Shown here: one piece after another, positions 8,909 to 16,500 of the stretch | How the letters are laid out: each line of letters starts with the position of its first letter | Numbering within the stretch: position 1 is the stretch's first letter | Assembly (NCBI GenBank): GCA_964435115.1 | Contig: CAYSYM010000048.1 | Span: 1 to 29,091, forward strand | DNA from: CAYSYM01 sp964435115 | GTDB lineage: Bacteria > Chloroflexota > UBA6077 > CF-72 | Length of the DNA: 29,091 nucleotides | Direction: 5' to 3' | Program-made: the position numbers and the translations under genes | Notes under the pieces: model-generated | What the model was told of the DNA's origin: nothing | Databases searched by the model: none | The model's input: the letters and a program-made list of their open reading frames with translations, nothing else

Positions 8909-9127
8909 ATGGATCGGGTGGCCGGGCCCATTATGCTGGCGCTGATCGTCGTCAGCGTAGCGCTGCCGACCATCGCGATGGCATTCGGCCTGAGCGCCGC
9001 GCTGGCGGCCCTCGCCGTCTGGCTGGGCGTGTCGGTGGCGATCGCGGCCGTGTGGAGTGGGGCCGTGCGACGGCTCCGCCGGCGCGGCCATGATTGCGAG
9101 GGGCATCGGGCGGACCAGGAGCGCTGA
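8909..9127 (+). CDS. Small two-helix membrane protein, function unknown
   Basis: This is a 72-residue product with two predicted membrane helices (IMLALIVVSVALPTIAMAF near 8-26 and ALAALAVWLGVSVAIAAVW near 31-49) and a strongly basic tail (RRLRRRGHD). The ATG has purine-rich ribosome sites (GAGG at 8896-8899 and AGGAG at 8901-8905). The hydrophobic pattern and ribosome site support a real gene. No family was recognised. The inside-positive tail suggests a hairpin with both ends in the cytoplasm. Confidence 0.6.
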   Translation: MDRVAGPIMLALIVVSVALPTIAMAFGLSAALAALAVWLGVSVAIAAVWSGAVRRLRRRGHDCEGHRADQER

Positions 9128-9440
9128 GCACGCACGCCGGTAGAGCCCCACGCCAGAGGGTATTCTGGGGGGAACCGATCCGGCCCGGTCCAGGTGTGCC
9201 TGGCGCCCTCGCCGAGCCGCGCGTGGCCCCACTCCACACGGCCGCGCCTGCGTGGTAGGGCGCTCCAGCACTTGCGCCCACTCCCCGACCTCGTGGGGGC
9301 GGCCAGGATGCCTTCGGTGAAGTGCACGGTCCGCCGCCACGAGCACCGCGAGCGCCAGGCGGAGGAGGCCCTCCGGGTCGGACGGCTGAACAGGTCCACC
9401 CCGGGCCGCACAGACGTTCTGACGCGGCACTCCACCGCGG
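9128..9440. other. Intergenic stretch, no gene identified
   Basis: About 310 bases lie between the small membrane protein gene and tRNA-Leu. Open frames here run into the antisense of the tRNA and have no ribosome site or recognisable product. Two minor structures are visible: CCAGA/TCTGG around 9153-9168, a possible weak end signal for the upstream gene, and CCAGG-TGTG-CCTGG near 9191-9204. I see no promoter pair or conserved RNA motif. Confidence 0.5.
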
Positions 9441-9525
9441 TGCCGAGGGCGGGAGTCGAACCCGCACGGGGCGTCTGCCCCAGCGGTTTTTGAGACCGCC
9501 GCGTCTACCGTTCCGCCACCCCGGC
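9441..9525 (-). tRNA. tRNA-Leu (anticodon CAA)
   Basis: This is an 85-nt class II tRNA. The acceptor GCCGGGG pairs with CCTCGGC (one G-U) and the discriminator is A. The anticodon stem GCGGT/ACCGC closes the loop CTCAAAA, giving anticodon CAA. A long variable arm (GGGGC...GCCCC) and the T arm GCGGG-TTCGACT-CCCGC are present. CCA is not encoded. It lies 32 nt after moaA on the same strand. A TAGAAT box on the minus strand (9538-9543), 12 nt before the 5' end, may be its own -10. Confidence 0.97.
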
Positions 9526-9557
9526 CGGCGCGCGGAGATTCTACCCGCTGGGGCCCC

Positions 9558-10679
9558 TCAGCCGCCGATCTGGCTCATCGAGCGCGAGGCTCGCTGGAAG
9601 GCTGCGCCCTCGTTGATCTTGTGCTTCAGCTCCTTGTGGGCGACGGCTTGCACGAACACGTCGGCCAGCTCGTCGTCCGAGGCACCACCACGTAGGGGGA
9701 CGCGCAGGTCCCACTCGTCGATCGAGAACAGGCACGTGCGGATCTGCCCATCCGCCGTCAGGCGGATGCGGTTGCAGGTGGCGCAGAATGGCTGGGAGAC
9801 CGGGTTGATGAAACCGATCTCGCCGACGCCGTCGGGGAAGGTGTACCGCCGCGAGGTGCTGCTCGGTTCCGTGGGCAGCTCGACCAGCGGCAGGAAGTCC
9901 CGCTCGATGATCGCCTTGATCTCTGCCCCGGTGAGCACCCGACTGCGCTGCCAGTTGCCGTCGGCATCGAGCGGCATGAACTCGATGAAGCGGACCGCGT
10001 ACGGCTTGCGGCGCGCGAGCCTGGCGAATGCCACCACCTCATCCTCCGAGAAGTCCCGCATGGCGACCGCGTTCACCTTAATCGGCTGGATGGTCGGGTA
10101 CCTCTCCAGCTCCTCCAGGCCGGCCAGCACCTGCGCCAGGCCATCGCGGCGGGCCACCTGGTGGAACTTGTGCTGATCGAGGGTGTCCAGGCTGACGTTG
10201 ATGCGCGTCAGGCCGGCTTCTGCCAGCGGCTTCGCCAGACGCTGCAGGAAGTAGCCGTTCGTCGTGAGGCTCAGACTCTCCAGGCCGTCGATCGCCGAGA
10301 GGCGGCGCACGAGGTCGGGCAGGTTGGGACGCAGGGTTGGCTCGCCACCCGTCAGCCGGACCTCCCTGATGCCGAGCCGCACGGCGATACGTGTCAGGCG
10401 CTCGATCTCGTCGAAGGTGAGGATTTTGCTGCTGGCGAGCCACGGCATGCCCTCCTCCGGCATGCAGTACACGCAGCGGAAGTTGCAGCGGTCGGTGATA
10501 AAAACCCGCAGGTCCTCGATGTGGCGGCCGAAGGCATCGATGAGCCGGCGCCCCGCCGGCGCCTCGGTCGCGCGCTGGTCGACGACTTGCGGACGTTCGA
10601 AGGTGGTGATCATGGGACGGTTGGAGCCTGGCGCACCGCGCCCCGCCGTACCTGCCCTGGCGGGAGCCGCGGTGGTCAC
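9558..10679 (-). CDS. moaA: GTP 3',8-cyclase MoaA, molybdenum cofactor biosynthesis
   Basis: MoaA is a radical SAM enzyme that converts GTP to 3',8-cyclo-GTP, the first step of molybdopterin synthesis. The sequence has the N-terminal [4Fe-4S] motif CNFRCVYC (Cys65, Cys69, Cys72), the GGEPTLRP motif, a C-terminal cluster motif with Cys299, Cys302 and Cys316, and the C-terminal Gly-Gly that MoaA needs. The start is uncertain. GTG at 10679 lies 5 nt after a TACCAT box and would suit a leaderless mRNA, giving 373 residues. ATG at 10613 would give 351 and removes a low-complexity N-terminus. No other Mo-cofactor gene is in the window. Confidence 0.93.
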   Translation of the reverse strand: MTTAAPARAGTAGRGAPGSNRPMITTFERPQVVDQRATEAPAGRRLIDAFGRHIEDLRVFITDRCNFRCVYCMPEEGMPWLASSKILTFDEIERLTRIAVRLGIREVRLTGGEPTLRPNLPDLVRRLSAIDGLESLSLTTNGYFLQRLAKPLAEAGLTRINVSLDTLDQHKFHQVARRDGLAQVLAGLEELERYPTIQPIKVNAVAMRDFSEDEVVAFARLARRKPYAVRFIEFMPLDADGNWQRSRVLTGAEIKAIIERDFLPLVELPTEPSSTSRRYTFPDGVGEIGFINPVSQPFCATCNRIRLTADGQIRTCLFSIDEWDLRVPLRGGASDDELADVFVQAVAHKELKHKINEGAAFQRASRSMSQIGG

Positions 10680-10684
10680 CCCCT

Positions 10685-10690
10685 ATGGTA
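10685..10690 (-). promoter_or_regulatory. Putative -10 box (TACCAT) of moaA
   Basis: On the minus strand TACCAT ends 5 nt before the GTG at 10679. No convincing -35 element is visible. It belongs to a recurring TANNNT-before-start pattern in this window. Confidence 0.4.
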
Positions 10691-10737
10691 ATGCAAGTCC
10701 CTGCATAACGCTAGCGTGCGAGTTGCGCCGTAACTTC

Positions 10738-10912
10738 TCACACTGACGCGGCAGCGTGAGCGAGGAGCATCTGGCGGCAGGCAACCAGGACGTCGAGGGT
10801 GCGCGCCCGCCAGGTGCCGAAGAGGGTCGCCAGGATGGTGAAGGTGTCGGTGGCGGCCGGGGAGCGGAGTCCGGTGCCCCACACCTCGTCGTCCACACGG
10901 AATGGGCGGGCG
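10738..10912 (-). pseudogene. Transposase C-terminal relic
   Basis: The minus-strand frame directly behind the ffh stop reads VDDEVWGTGLRSPAATDTF, then TILATLFGTWRARTLDVL, then ACRQMLLAH and a stop. This arrangement (GT.RS..G/A.DT, LATLFGTW.A..L) recalls the C-terminal end of IS66-like transposases. No start codon, catalytic domain or ribosome site accompanies it, and the frame is cut at its 5' end by ffh. I read it as the tail of a decayed insertion sequence. The family is from memory and tentative. Confidence 0.45.
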
Positions 10913-12322
10913 CTACTTGAAGCGCCCACCCCTGGGGAGGTGGCTGCGGCCAGGCAGCGCCCCGGATGGGCTCCCCGGCAGGCCCGCGGGGAAGCCCTTC
11001 GGCACCTTGCCGCCGCTCCCGGCGAGCATCTTCACCATCTTCTGCGCCTCGCGGAACTGATTCAGGAGCTGGTTGATCTCGGCCGCGGTGGTGCCCGAGC
11101 CACGCGCGATCCGCTTCTTGCGGGAGCCGCCAATGAGCTCCGGGCGCCGGCGCTCCTCGGGCGTCATCGACTGGATGATCGCCTCGATGCGCTTGAACTG
11201 CTGCTCGTCCAACTGCGCTCCGGCCTGGCGGGCCTCCTTGAGCGCCCGGCCCATGCCCGGCAGGAACTCAAGCAGACCCATCAAGCCGCCCCCGCCGGCC
11301 ATCGTGCGGAGCTGGGACATCTGCTCCAGGAAGTCCTGCAGGTCGAACTGCCCCCTGGCCACCTTCTTCTGCAGCCTGGCTGCCTGCTCCTGGTCCACCG
11401 CCTCCTGGGCGCGCTCGATCAGGCTCAGCACGTCGCCCATGCCCAGGATGCGCTGGGCCAGGCGGTCGGGGTGGAACGGCTCCAGCGCGTCCAGCTTCTC
11501 GCCGACGCCGACGTACTTGATGGGCACGCCGGTCACGGCGCGCAGCGAGAGCGCGGCGCCGCCACGCGCATCGCCATCCAGCTTGGTCAGGATGATCCCC
11601 GTGAGTGGGACGTGCTGGAGAAACCCTTCCGCCACCCGCACGGCCTCCTGGCCGGTCATGGCGTCGGCCACCAGCAGCGTCTCATGCGGCTGGGTTCGCT
11701 CGCGCACGGCCTCCAGCTCGCGCATCAGGTCCTCGGCGATCTGCAAGCGGCCGGCGGTGTCCAGCACGACGAAGCTGTAGCCGAGCTGCGCGGCGTGCCT
11801 CACGGCTGCCTGCGCTAGCTCGGGCGGCTGCTTGCCCGCCTCGTGGTACACCGGCACCTCGACCTGCTGGCCCAGGGTCTGGAGCTGGGCCACCGCGGCG
11901 GGCCGGTACGGGTCGGCCGCCACCAGCAGGGGCTTGTGCCCCAGCTTGCGGATCTGCACCGCGAGCTTCGCGGCCGTGGTGGTCTTGCCCGAGCCCTGCA
12001 GGCCCACGAGCATCACCACGGTCGGCGGTCTGGGGGAGACGGTCAGGCGCGGCGGGGTCGTCCCCAGCAGCTCCACGAGCTGGTCATGGACGATCTTGAT
12101 GACGGTCTGCGTGGGCGAGAGGCTCTGCAGCACCTCCTGGCCCACGGCCTGCTCCTTGATCGCGGCGACGAACTGGCGCACGACCTTGAGGGAGACGTCG
12201 GCCTCGAGCAGCGCCACGCGCACCTCGCGCAGGGCGGCCTCGACGTCCTCCTGGGTCAGCTTGCCTCTGCGGCCGAGCCGGTCGAAGACGGCCAGGAGCT
12301 TCTCGGAGAGGGATTCGAACAT
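10913..12322 (-). CDS. ffh: Signal recognition particle protein Ffh (SRP54)
   Basis: Ffh is the GTPase that, with 4.5S RNA, targets nascent membrane proteins to FtsY and SecYEG. The 469-residue sequence has an N domain (1-85), a G domain with GLQGSGKTTTAAK (107-119), DTAGRLQ and TKLDGDARGG, and a Met-rich M domain from about residue 300 with the RNA-binding stretch IIQSMTPEERR, GGSRKKRIARGSGTT. Length is normal. The ATG begins the standard MFESLSEKL. No strong ribosome site is visible upstream. No SRP RNA gene was found nearby. An operon with ylxM, rpsP or rimM, common elsewhere, is absent; the gene stands alone beside a transposase relic. Confidence 0.97.
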   Translation of the reverse strand: MFESLSEKLLAVFDRLGRRGKLTQEDVEAALREVRVALLEADVSLKVVRQFVAAIKEQAVGQEVLQSLSPTQTVIKIVHDQLVELLGTTPPRLTVSPRPPTVVMLVGLQGSGKTTTAAKLAVQIRKLGHKPLLVAADPYRPAAVAQLQTLGQQVEVPVYHEAGKQPPELAQAAVRHAAQLGYSFVVLDTAGRLQIAEDLMRELEAVRERTQPHETLLVADAMTGQEAVRVAEGFLQHVPLTGIILTKLDGDARGGAALSLRAVTGVPIKYVGVGEKLDALEPFHPDRLAQRILGMGDVLSLIERAQEAVDQEQAARLQKKVARGQFDLQDFLEQMSQLRTMAGGGGLMGLLEFLPGMGRALKEARQAGAQLDEQQFKRIEAIIQSMTPEERRRPELIGGSRKKRIARGSGTTAAEINQLLNQFREAQKMVKMLAGSGGKVPKGFPAGLPGSPSGALPGRSHLPRGGRFK

Positions 12323-12456
12323 GGTGGGGTGACTCAGTGGGTGGGCCGATGTGCGGGAAGGTGGTGTGCCGCCGCGGCCCCGGGACGGGCCTGCCGGAAC
12401 GGTAGTCGGGCGGCGCCCGGGGCTCAGATCTGGCGAGACCGTTGACTGTGCGTGGT
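12323..12456. other. Intergenic region upstream of ffh
   Basis: This GC-rich stretch separates the ffh start from direct repeat copy A. The local palindrome CCG-GAA-CGG near 12393-12401 was tested as a possible SRP RNA tip and does not fit. No clear promoter pair for ffh was recognised. Together with copy A and the 85 bases behind it, it makes a gene-free gap of about 380 bases. Confidence 0.4.
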
Positions 12457-12619
12457 GGGCCGGGTGGGCGGGAGGCGTTGCGGGTTAAGGGGGGAATTCT
12501 ACGCAGTCGGCCAGGATGCGAAGCGGAAGGTCAGTGGAAGTCACGGCTGGCGGGCGTGGCCGGGTGGAGTGTCGCGAACGGGGCGGCGCCGTCACGCACC
12601 GCCGCGCCCGCACCGGCCG
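12457..12619. repeat. Long direct repeat, copy A (duplicated 3' end of dnaE2)
   Basis: These 163 bases match 13347-13508 with a single difference by eye, an extra A at about 12487-12488. Bases 12531-12619 are a copy of the last 29 codons and stop of dnaE2; 12457-12530 copy the flank just past that stop. Copy A is detached from any dnaE2 body, so it is the displaced copy. The two copies bracket a toxin-antitoxin module at an offset of 889-890 bp. Confidence 0.95.
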
Positions 12620-12704
12620 ACCTACCGGGGTGGCGACTCTGCCCAAAGCCACCTGAACTTGCGGAATGGACCACGTAGATTTACCCCGGCGTTGGCGCGG
12701 AGAC

Positions 12705-12977
12705 TCAGACGGCCACGCGTTGCCGGGATGCCTCGCGGAGACGCTCCAGTATCCACATCCGCAGCAGGGTGGTGGGGCGCGTCCCCAGCTCGCGCGCCTC
12801 GCGACGCAGCACCTCCCACTGCTCCGCCGACATGCGGATCGGCACCACCTTCTCGAGCGGCTGCTGCACCTCGATCTCGACCTCTTCGGCGCCTTCCCAC
12901 ACGCTGCCGCCCGCCTCAATGCGCTCGATCTCCCGCTGCTGCCGCTCCTCGCTTGCCGTGCCTTCGTTCGTCGTCAT
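12705..12977 (-). CDS. Ribbon-helix-helix antitoxin (BrnA/CopG-like)
   Basis: This is a 90-residue acidic protein. Its C-terminal half reads EKVVPIRMSAEQWEVL, REARELGTRPTTLLRM, WILERLREA, a beta strand and two helices typical of ribbon-helix-helix antitoxins. These dimers bind operator palindromes and neutralise the toxin through the flexible acidic region (here about residues 1-40). The ATG starts 8 nt after the stop of the BrnT-like gene. Toxin-first order is as in brnTA, so expression is from the promoter upstream of the toxin. The pair lies between two copies of the dnaE2 3' end, as expected of a mobile cassette. Confidence 0.82.
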   Translation of the reverse strand: MTTNEGTASEERQQREIERIEAGGSVWEGAEEVEIEVQQPLEKVVPIRMSAEQWEVLRREARELGTRPTTLLRMWILERLREASRQRVAV

Positions 12978-12985
12978 CGCCGCCC

Positions 12986-13261
12986 TCACTTGCGTCGGTA
13001 CCGCCGACGCTCGTCCGTTTTCATATCCCGAGCGGTCACGATCTTCCACACCCCACCGCCCTTGGGCGCAAGCACCACGACCAGATACCGGCCGGCCTCG
13101 GACTGGCCAAGCAACGCGTACAGGCCTTCGCGCAATCGCAGCGGCTTGTAGGCGGACGCACAGACTTCCTCGACCTCCTCGATCGTGACGCTGTGCTTGG
13201 ACTCCAGCTTGTCCTCGATAGGTGGATCGATCTCCAGCACTTCGATCCGGAGATTGGCCAC
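12986..13261 (-). CDS. BrnT-like toxin (putative ribonuclease)
   Basis: This 91-residue protein resembles the BrnT/DUF497 family: an N-terminal acidic stretch, KHSVTIEEVEEVCASAY near residues 27-43, GRYLVVVLAPKGGGVWKIVT near 62-81 and the end ARDMKTDERRRYRRK. BrnT toxins adopt a RelE-like fold and cleave RNA; catalytic residues cannot be assigned safely here. The GTG at 13261 is chosen because a longer frame (to 13339) would read through the promoter and operator at 13268-13297, and because the shorter form has the family length. The antitoxin follows after 8 nt. Confidence 0.75.
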   Translation of the reverse strand: MANLRIEVLEIDPPIEDKLESKHSVTIEEVEEVCASAYKPLRLREGLYALLGQSEAGRYLVVVLAPKGGGVWKIVTARDMKTDERRRYRRK

Positions 13262-13267
13262 AGCGAC

Positions 13268-13297
13268 AGTGTATATCCCACCATATACGACGAGCAA
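13268..13297 (-). promoter_or_regulatory. Toxin-antitoxin promoter with overlapping operator palindrome
   Basis: On the minus strand, TTGCTC (13292-13297) is followed 16 nt later by TATACA (13270-13275); the overlapping TACACT (13268-13273) ends 6 nt before the GTG. The palindrome GTATAT-N6-ATATAC (13271-13288) covers the -10 region and is one of the few AT-rich spots in the window. It is a natural binding site for the ribbon-helix-helix antitoxin, giving autorepression. Confidence 0.6.
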
Positions 13298-13346
13298 GCC
13301 GGCTCGCTGACCCGCGGTTACTGCGCCGGGCCACGCCACGGTCTTG

Positions 13347-13508
13347 GGGCCGGGTGGGCGGGAGGCGTTGCGGGTTAGGGGGGAATTCTACGCAGTCGGC
13401 CAGGATGCGAAGCGGAAGGTCAGTGGAAGTCACGGCTGGCGGGCGTGGCCGGGTGGAGTGTCGCGAACGGGGCGGCGCCGTCACGCACCGCCGCGCCCGC
13501 ACCGGCCG
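13347..13508. repeat. Long direct repeat, copy B (native 3' end of dnaE2)
   Basis: These 162 bases are the counterpart of copy A at 12457-12619. Bases 13420-13508 encode the intact C-terminus of DnaE2; 13347-13419 are its downstream flank. Divergence beyond both ends is abrupt (after 12619 versus 13508, and before 12457 versus 13347), which marks the duplication boundaries. Confidence 0.95.
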
Positions 13509-16500
13509 CACCGACAGCCATCGGTGGCAGCAGGGCGTCCGGCACGCGGGCGAGCGGTGCTACCTGCTCGGCCAGCAGGTTCAAGCTGCCCGAACGAAGC
13601 TGCACCGTCCCCGCCACCCACAGGTACGGCTCACCGCGGATCACGCTCCGCCGCGCCTCGTACAGGTCGGGTCGGACGACGACGTTGGCCAGCCCGCTCT
13701 CATCTTCGAGCAGGAGGAAGACGTAGCCTTTGGCTGTGCCAGGCCGCTGGCGGCAGACCACGAGTCCGGCGGTCTGGGCGTGGGCGCCGTCCCTCAGCGC
13801 GCGGAGCTGCCCGGTGGTCAGGATGTCAGGCGGGAGCTGCCCGCGCAGGAGGCCCAGCGGGTGGGCGCCAGGTGAGAGCCCCAGCAGGCCGTAGTCGGCC
13901 ACCATCCGCTCCCAGGCGTCCATGTCGCTCAGGCGGACCATGTCCTGCTCGACGGGCAGGGCGAGCGCCATCTGTCGCTGGCGGGTGAGACGGCCCCGCC
14001 CTCTAGGGGCGGGAGTGGCTGTGGTCGCCGGCCGCCCGCCAGAGGCAGAGAGGGCCAGCCGCGGTCGCGGCGCCAGCAGGCCGAACTGCCAGAGCAGCTC
14101 GCGGCGGCCGAGGCCCAGCTCGCTCAGAGCGCCGACGGCGATCAGGCGCTCCGCCGCCGTGCGCGGCAGGCCAGTGCGGCGGAGCAGGTCGCCCAGCGAA
14201 CGGTACGGCCCGTTCGCCGCGCGCTCCGCCACAATCGTCCGGGCCAGGTGCTCGCCGATGCCCTTGACGGTGGCCAGACCCAGGAGGAGGGCACCCTGAT
14301 CCCTCCGACCCCCCTCTCCCACGGAGAGAGGGGGGAGACAGGCAGTGGTCTTCGCGGAGGGCGGCGCCTGGGGCAGTGAGGCCGGAGGGGGGCGCCAAGC
14401 GGGTCTCGAGGAGCACAGGGGGAGAGGGGTCGTGCGGACACCGCTCGCGTTGATGGAGACGCGCAGTACCTGGAGACCGTGGCGCCTGGCGTCGCCGACG
14501 AGCACGTGCGGGGCGTAGAAGCCCATCGGCTGGTTGTTCAGCAGCGCGGCGTAATACTCGGCCGGGTAGAAGTGGCGCAGCCAGGCCGACTGGTACGCCA
14601 GGACGGCGAAGGCGTAGGCGTGGCTCTTGGGGAAGCCAAACTCGGAGAAGGCCCGCAGCTTGTCGAAGATAGCCAGCGCCTCCTGTTCGGCCACGCCCCG
14701 CGCGCGGGCGCCCCGCACGAAGCTCTGCCGGAAACCCTCCATCGCTTCGCGGGAGCGGCGGCGGCTCATCGCGCGGCGGAACTGGTCGGCCTGGCCGGGC
14801 GTGAAGCCGCCCACCACCATCGCCACCTCCAGCACCTGGTCCTGGTAGAGCACGATGCCCAGGGTGTCTCTGAGCAGGTCGTCCAGCAGCGGGTGGTCGG
14901 CCCGCGGGCGGTAGCGCGGGTCCTGGCGCAGGCGCTCGCGGCGGCGCACGTAGGGATTGACCGCGCCGCCGACGATGGGGCCGGGCCGGACGATGGCCAC
15001 CTGGACGGCGAGGTCGTCAAGGGTCCGCGGCCGGGTGCGGGTGAGCATCTGGATCTGGGCACGGCTCTCCACCTGGAACAGGCCCACCGTGTCGCCCGCG
15101 CAGAGGGCGTCGTAGACCGCGGGGTCCGCGTAGGAGATGCTGCTCAGGTCCACCTGCTCGCCGCGGGTCTGCCAGATCAGCTCCAGGCACTCCTCCACCA
15201 GCGAGAGCATCCCGAGCGCGAGGAAGTCGATCTTGATGAACCGGGCGTCGTCGCAGGAGTCCTTGTCCCACTGGCAGATGAAGCGGCCCTCCATAGCGGC
15301 TGGCTGGACGGGCACCATCTCCACGAGCGGACGGGAGGAGATGACCATGCCGCCGACGTGCTGGCCCACGTGGCGCGGGAAGCCGTCGATCTGCTGGCAC
15401 AGCGCTTCGAGGTGCTGCCACAGCGGGCCGGCCACCTGGCCCTGGAGCTCGGGCAGACGCTGCCACTCGGCCCGGACCGAGCTGGCCTTGCCTCCTTCGG
15501 ACAACCGAGCCAGCTTGTCGATGGCAGCCGGCGGCAGGCCAAGCACCTTGCCCAGGTCACGCACGGCGCTGCGCAGGCGGTAGGTGGCAAACGAGCAGAC
15601 CAGCGCAGCGTGGTCGCGGCCGTAGCGCTCGTAGACGCGCCGAATGAGCTGCTCGCGGATGTCCCGGGCGAAGTCCAGATCGATGTCTGGCACGGCCTGG
15701 AGGTCCTCGTTCAGGAAGCGACGGAAGAAGAGCCGGTTCCTGACCGGGTCCACGTGCGAGAGGCCGATGAGGTAGCAGATGATCGAGCTGACGGACGACC
15801 CACGGCCACGGCCGGGTGGCAGCCCGGACCCACCGCGCACGGTACCGGCACCGCGCACCTCCTGTGCCACCTGCGTGGCGAGCTCCTGGAGGTCGCGGTA
15901 GATGAGGAAGAAGCCCGCCAGGTGGTGCTTGGCGACGAGCGCCAGCTCCGCCTGGAGCTGCTCACGTGCCTTCTGCCACGTGGCTGGCTCGGTCGTCGCC
16001 GCGGGGTAGCGCGCGTCGAACTGCGCCCAGCAGTGGGCGGCGAGCACCTCGTCAGCCGTCGACTGCCGCTCATCCTCCTTGCGCGTGAAATCGGGGAAGT
16101 CGTAGCCCAGGTCACGGTGGTCAGCGAGGTTGAAGTCCCGGCAGCGCTCGGCGACGAGCGCCACGTTCGCGATCGCCTCCGGGTACGTGGCGAATAGCGC
16201 GGCTACCTCCTGGGGCGGACGCAGGTAGAACTCGCTGTTGGGGCGACGGAGGCGGTGAGACGTCTCGAGGGTCGCGTGGTGCTTGATCGCCACCAGGGCA
16301 TCCTGCAGACGGTGGCGGGCGCGGTCGTGGTAGTGCACGTTACCGGTGGCGACGCTCGGCAGCGTGAGCCGGCAGGCCAGCTCGACGAGACGCGCGACGC
16401 GCTGCGTATCGCCCCGGACGAGGTTGTGCTGCAGCTCGACGAAGGTGTTATGTCGACTGAAGAGGGCTGCCAGACGGCGCGCTGCGTCCAGCGCGTCGTC

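Noticed and set aside
9290..9440. Possible SRP RNA on the minus strand (GGACCTGTTCAG and nearby CCCGGAGGG)
   Set aside because: The order and spacing of conserved bases do not match domain IV and no flanking stem forms.
9194..9493. Plus-strand frame ending in RAGVEPARGVCPSGF
   Set aside because: That ending is the well-known false translation of the antisense of a tRNA; it overlaps tRNA-Leu.
12375..12425. Possible SRP RNA tip (CCGGAACGG) upstream of ffh
   Set aside because: The conserved domain IV pattern (AGGnCCGGAAGGnAGCAG) is not met; the asymmetric loop is missing and the stem closes on a GAA loop.
12986..13339. Longer 117-codon start for the BrnT-like toxin
   Set aside because: The extra N-terminus spans the promoter and palindrome at 13268-13297, and GTG 13261 gives the usual family length.
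14479..16197. Long plus-strand open frame of 572 codons
   Set aside because: It is antisense to dnaE2, whose motifs are clear. High GC content creates long shadow frames; this one has no recognisable domain.
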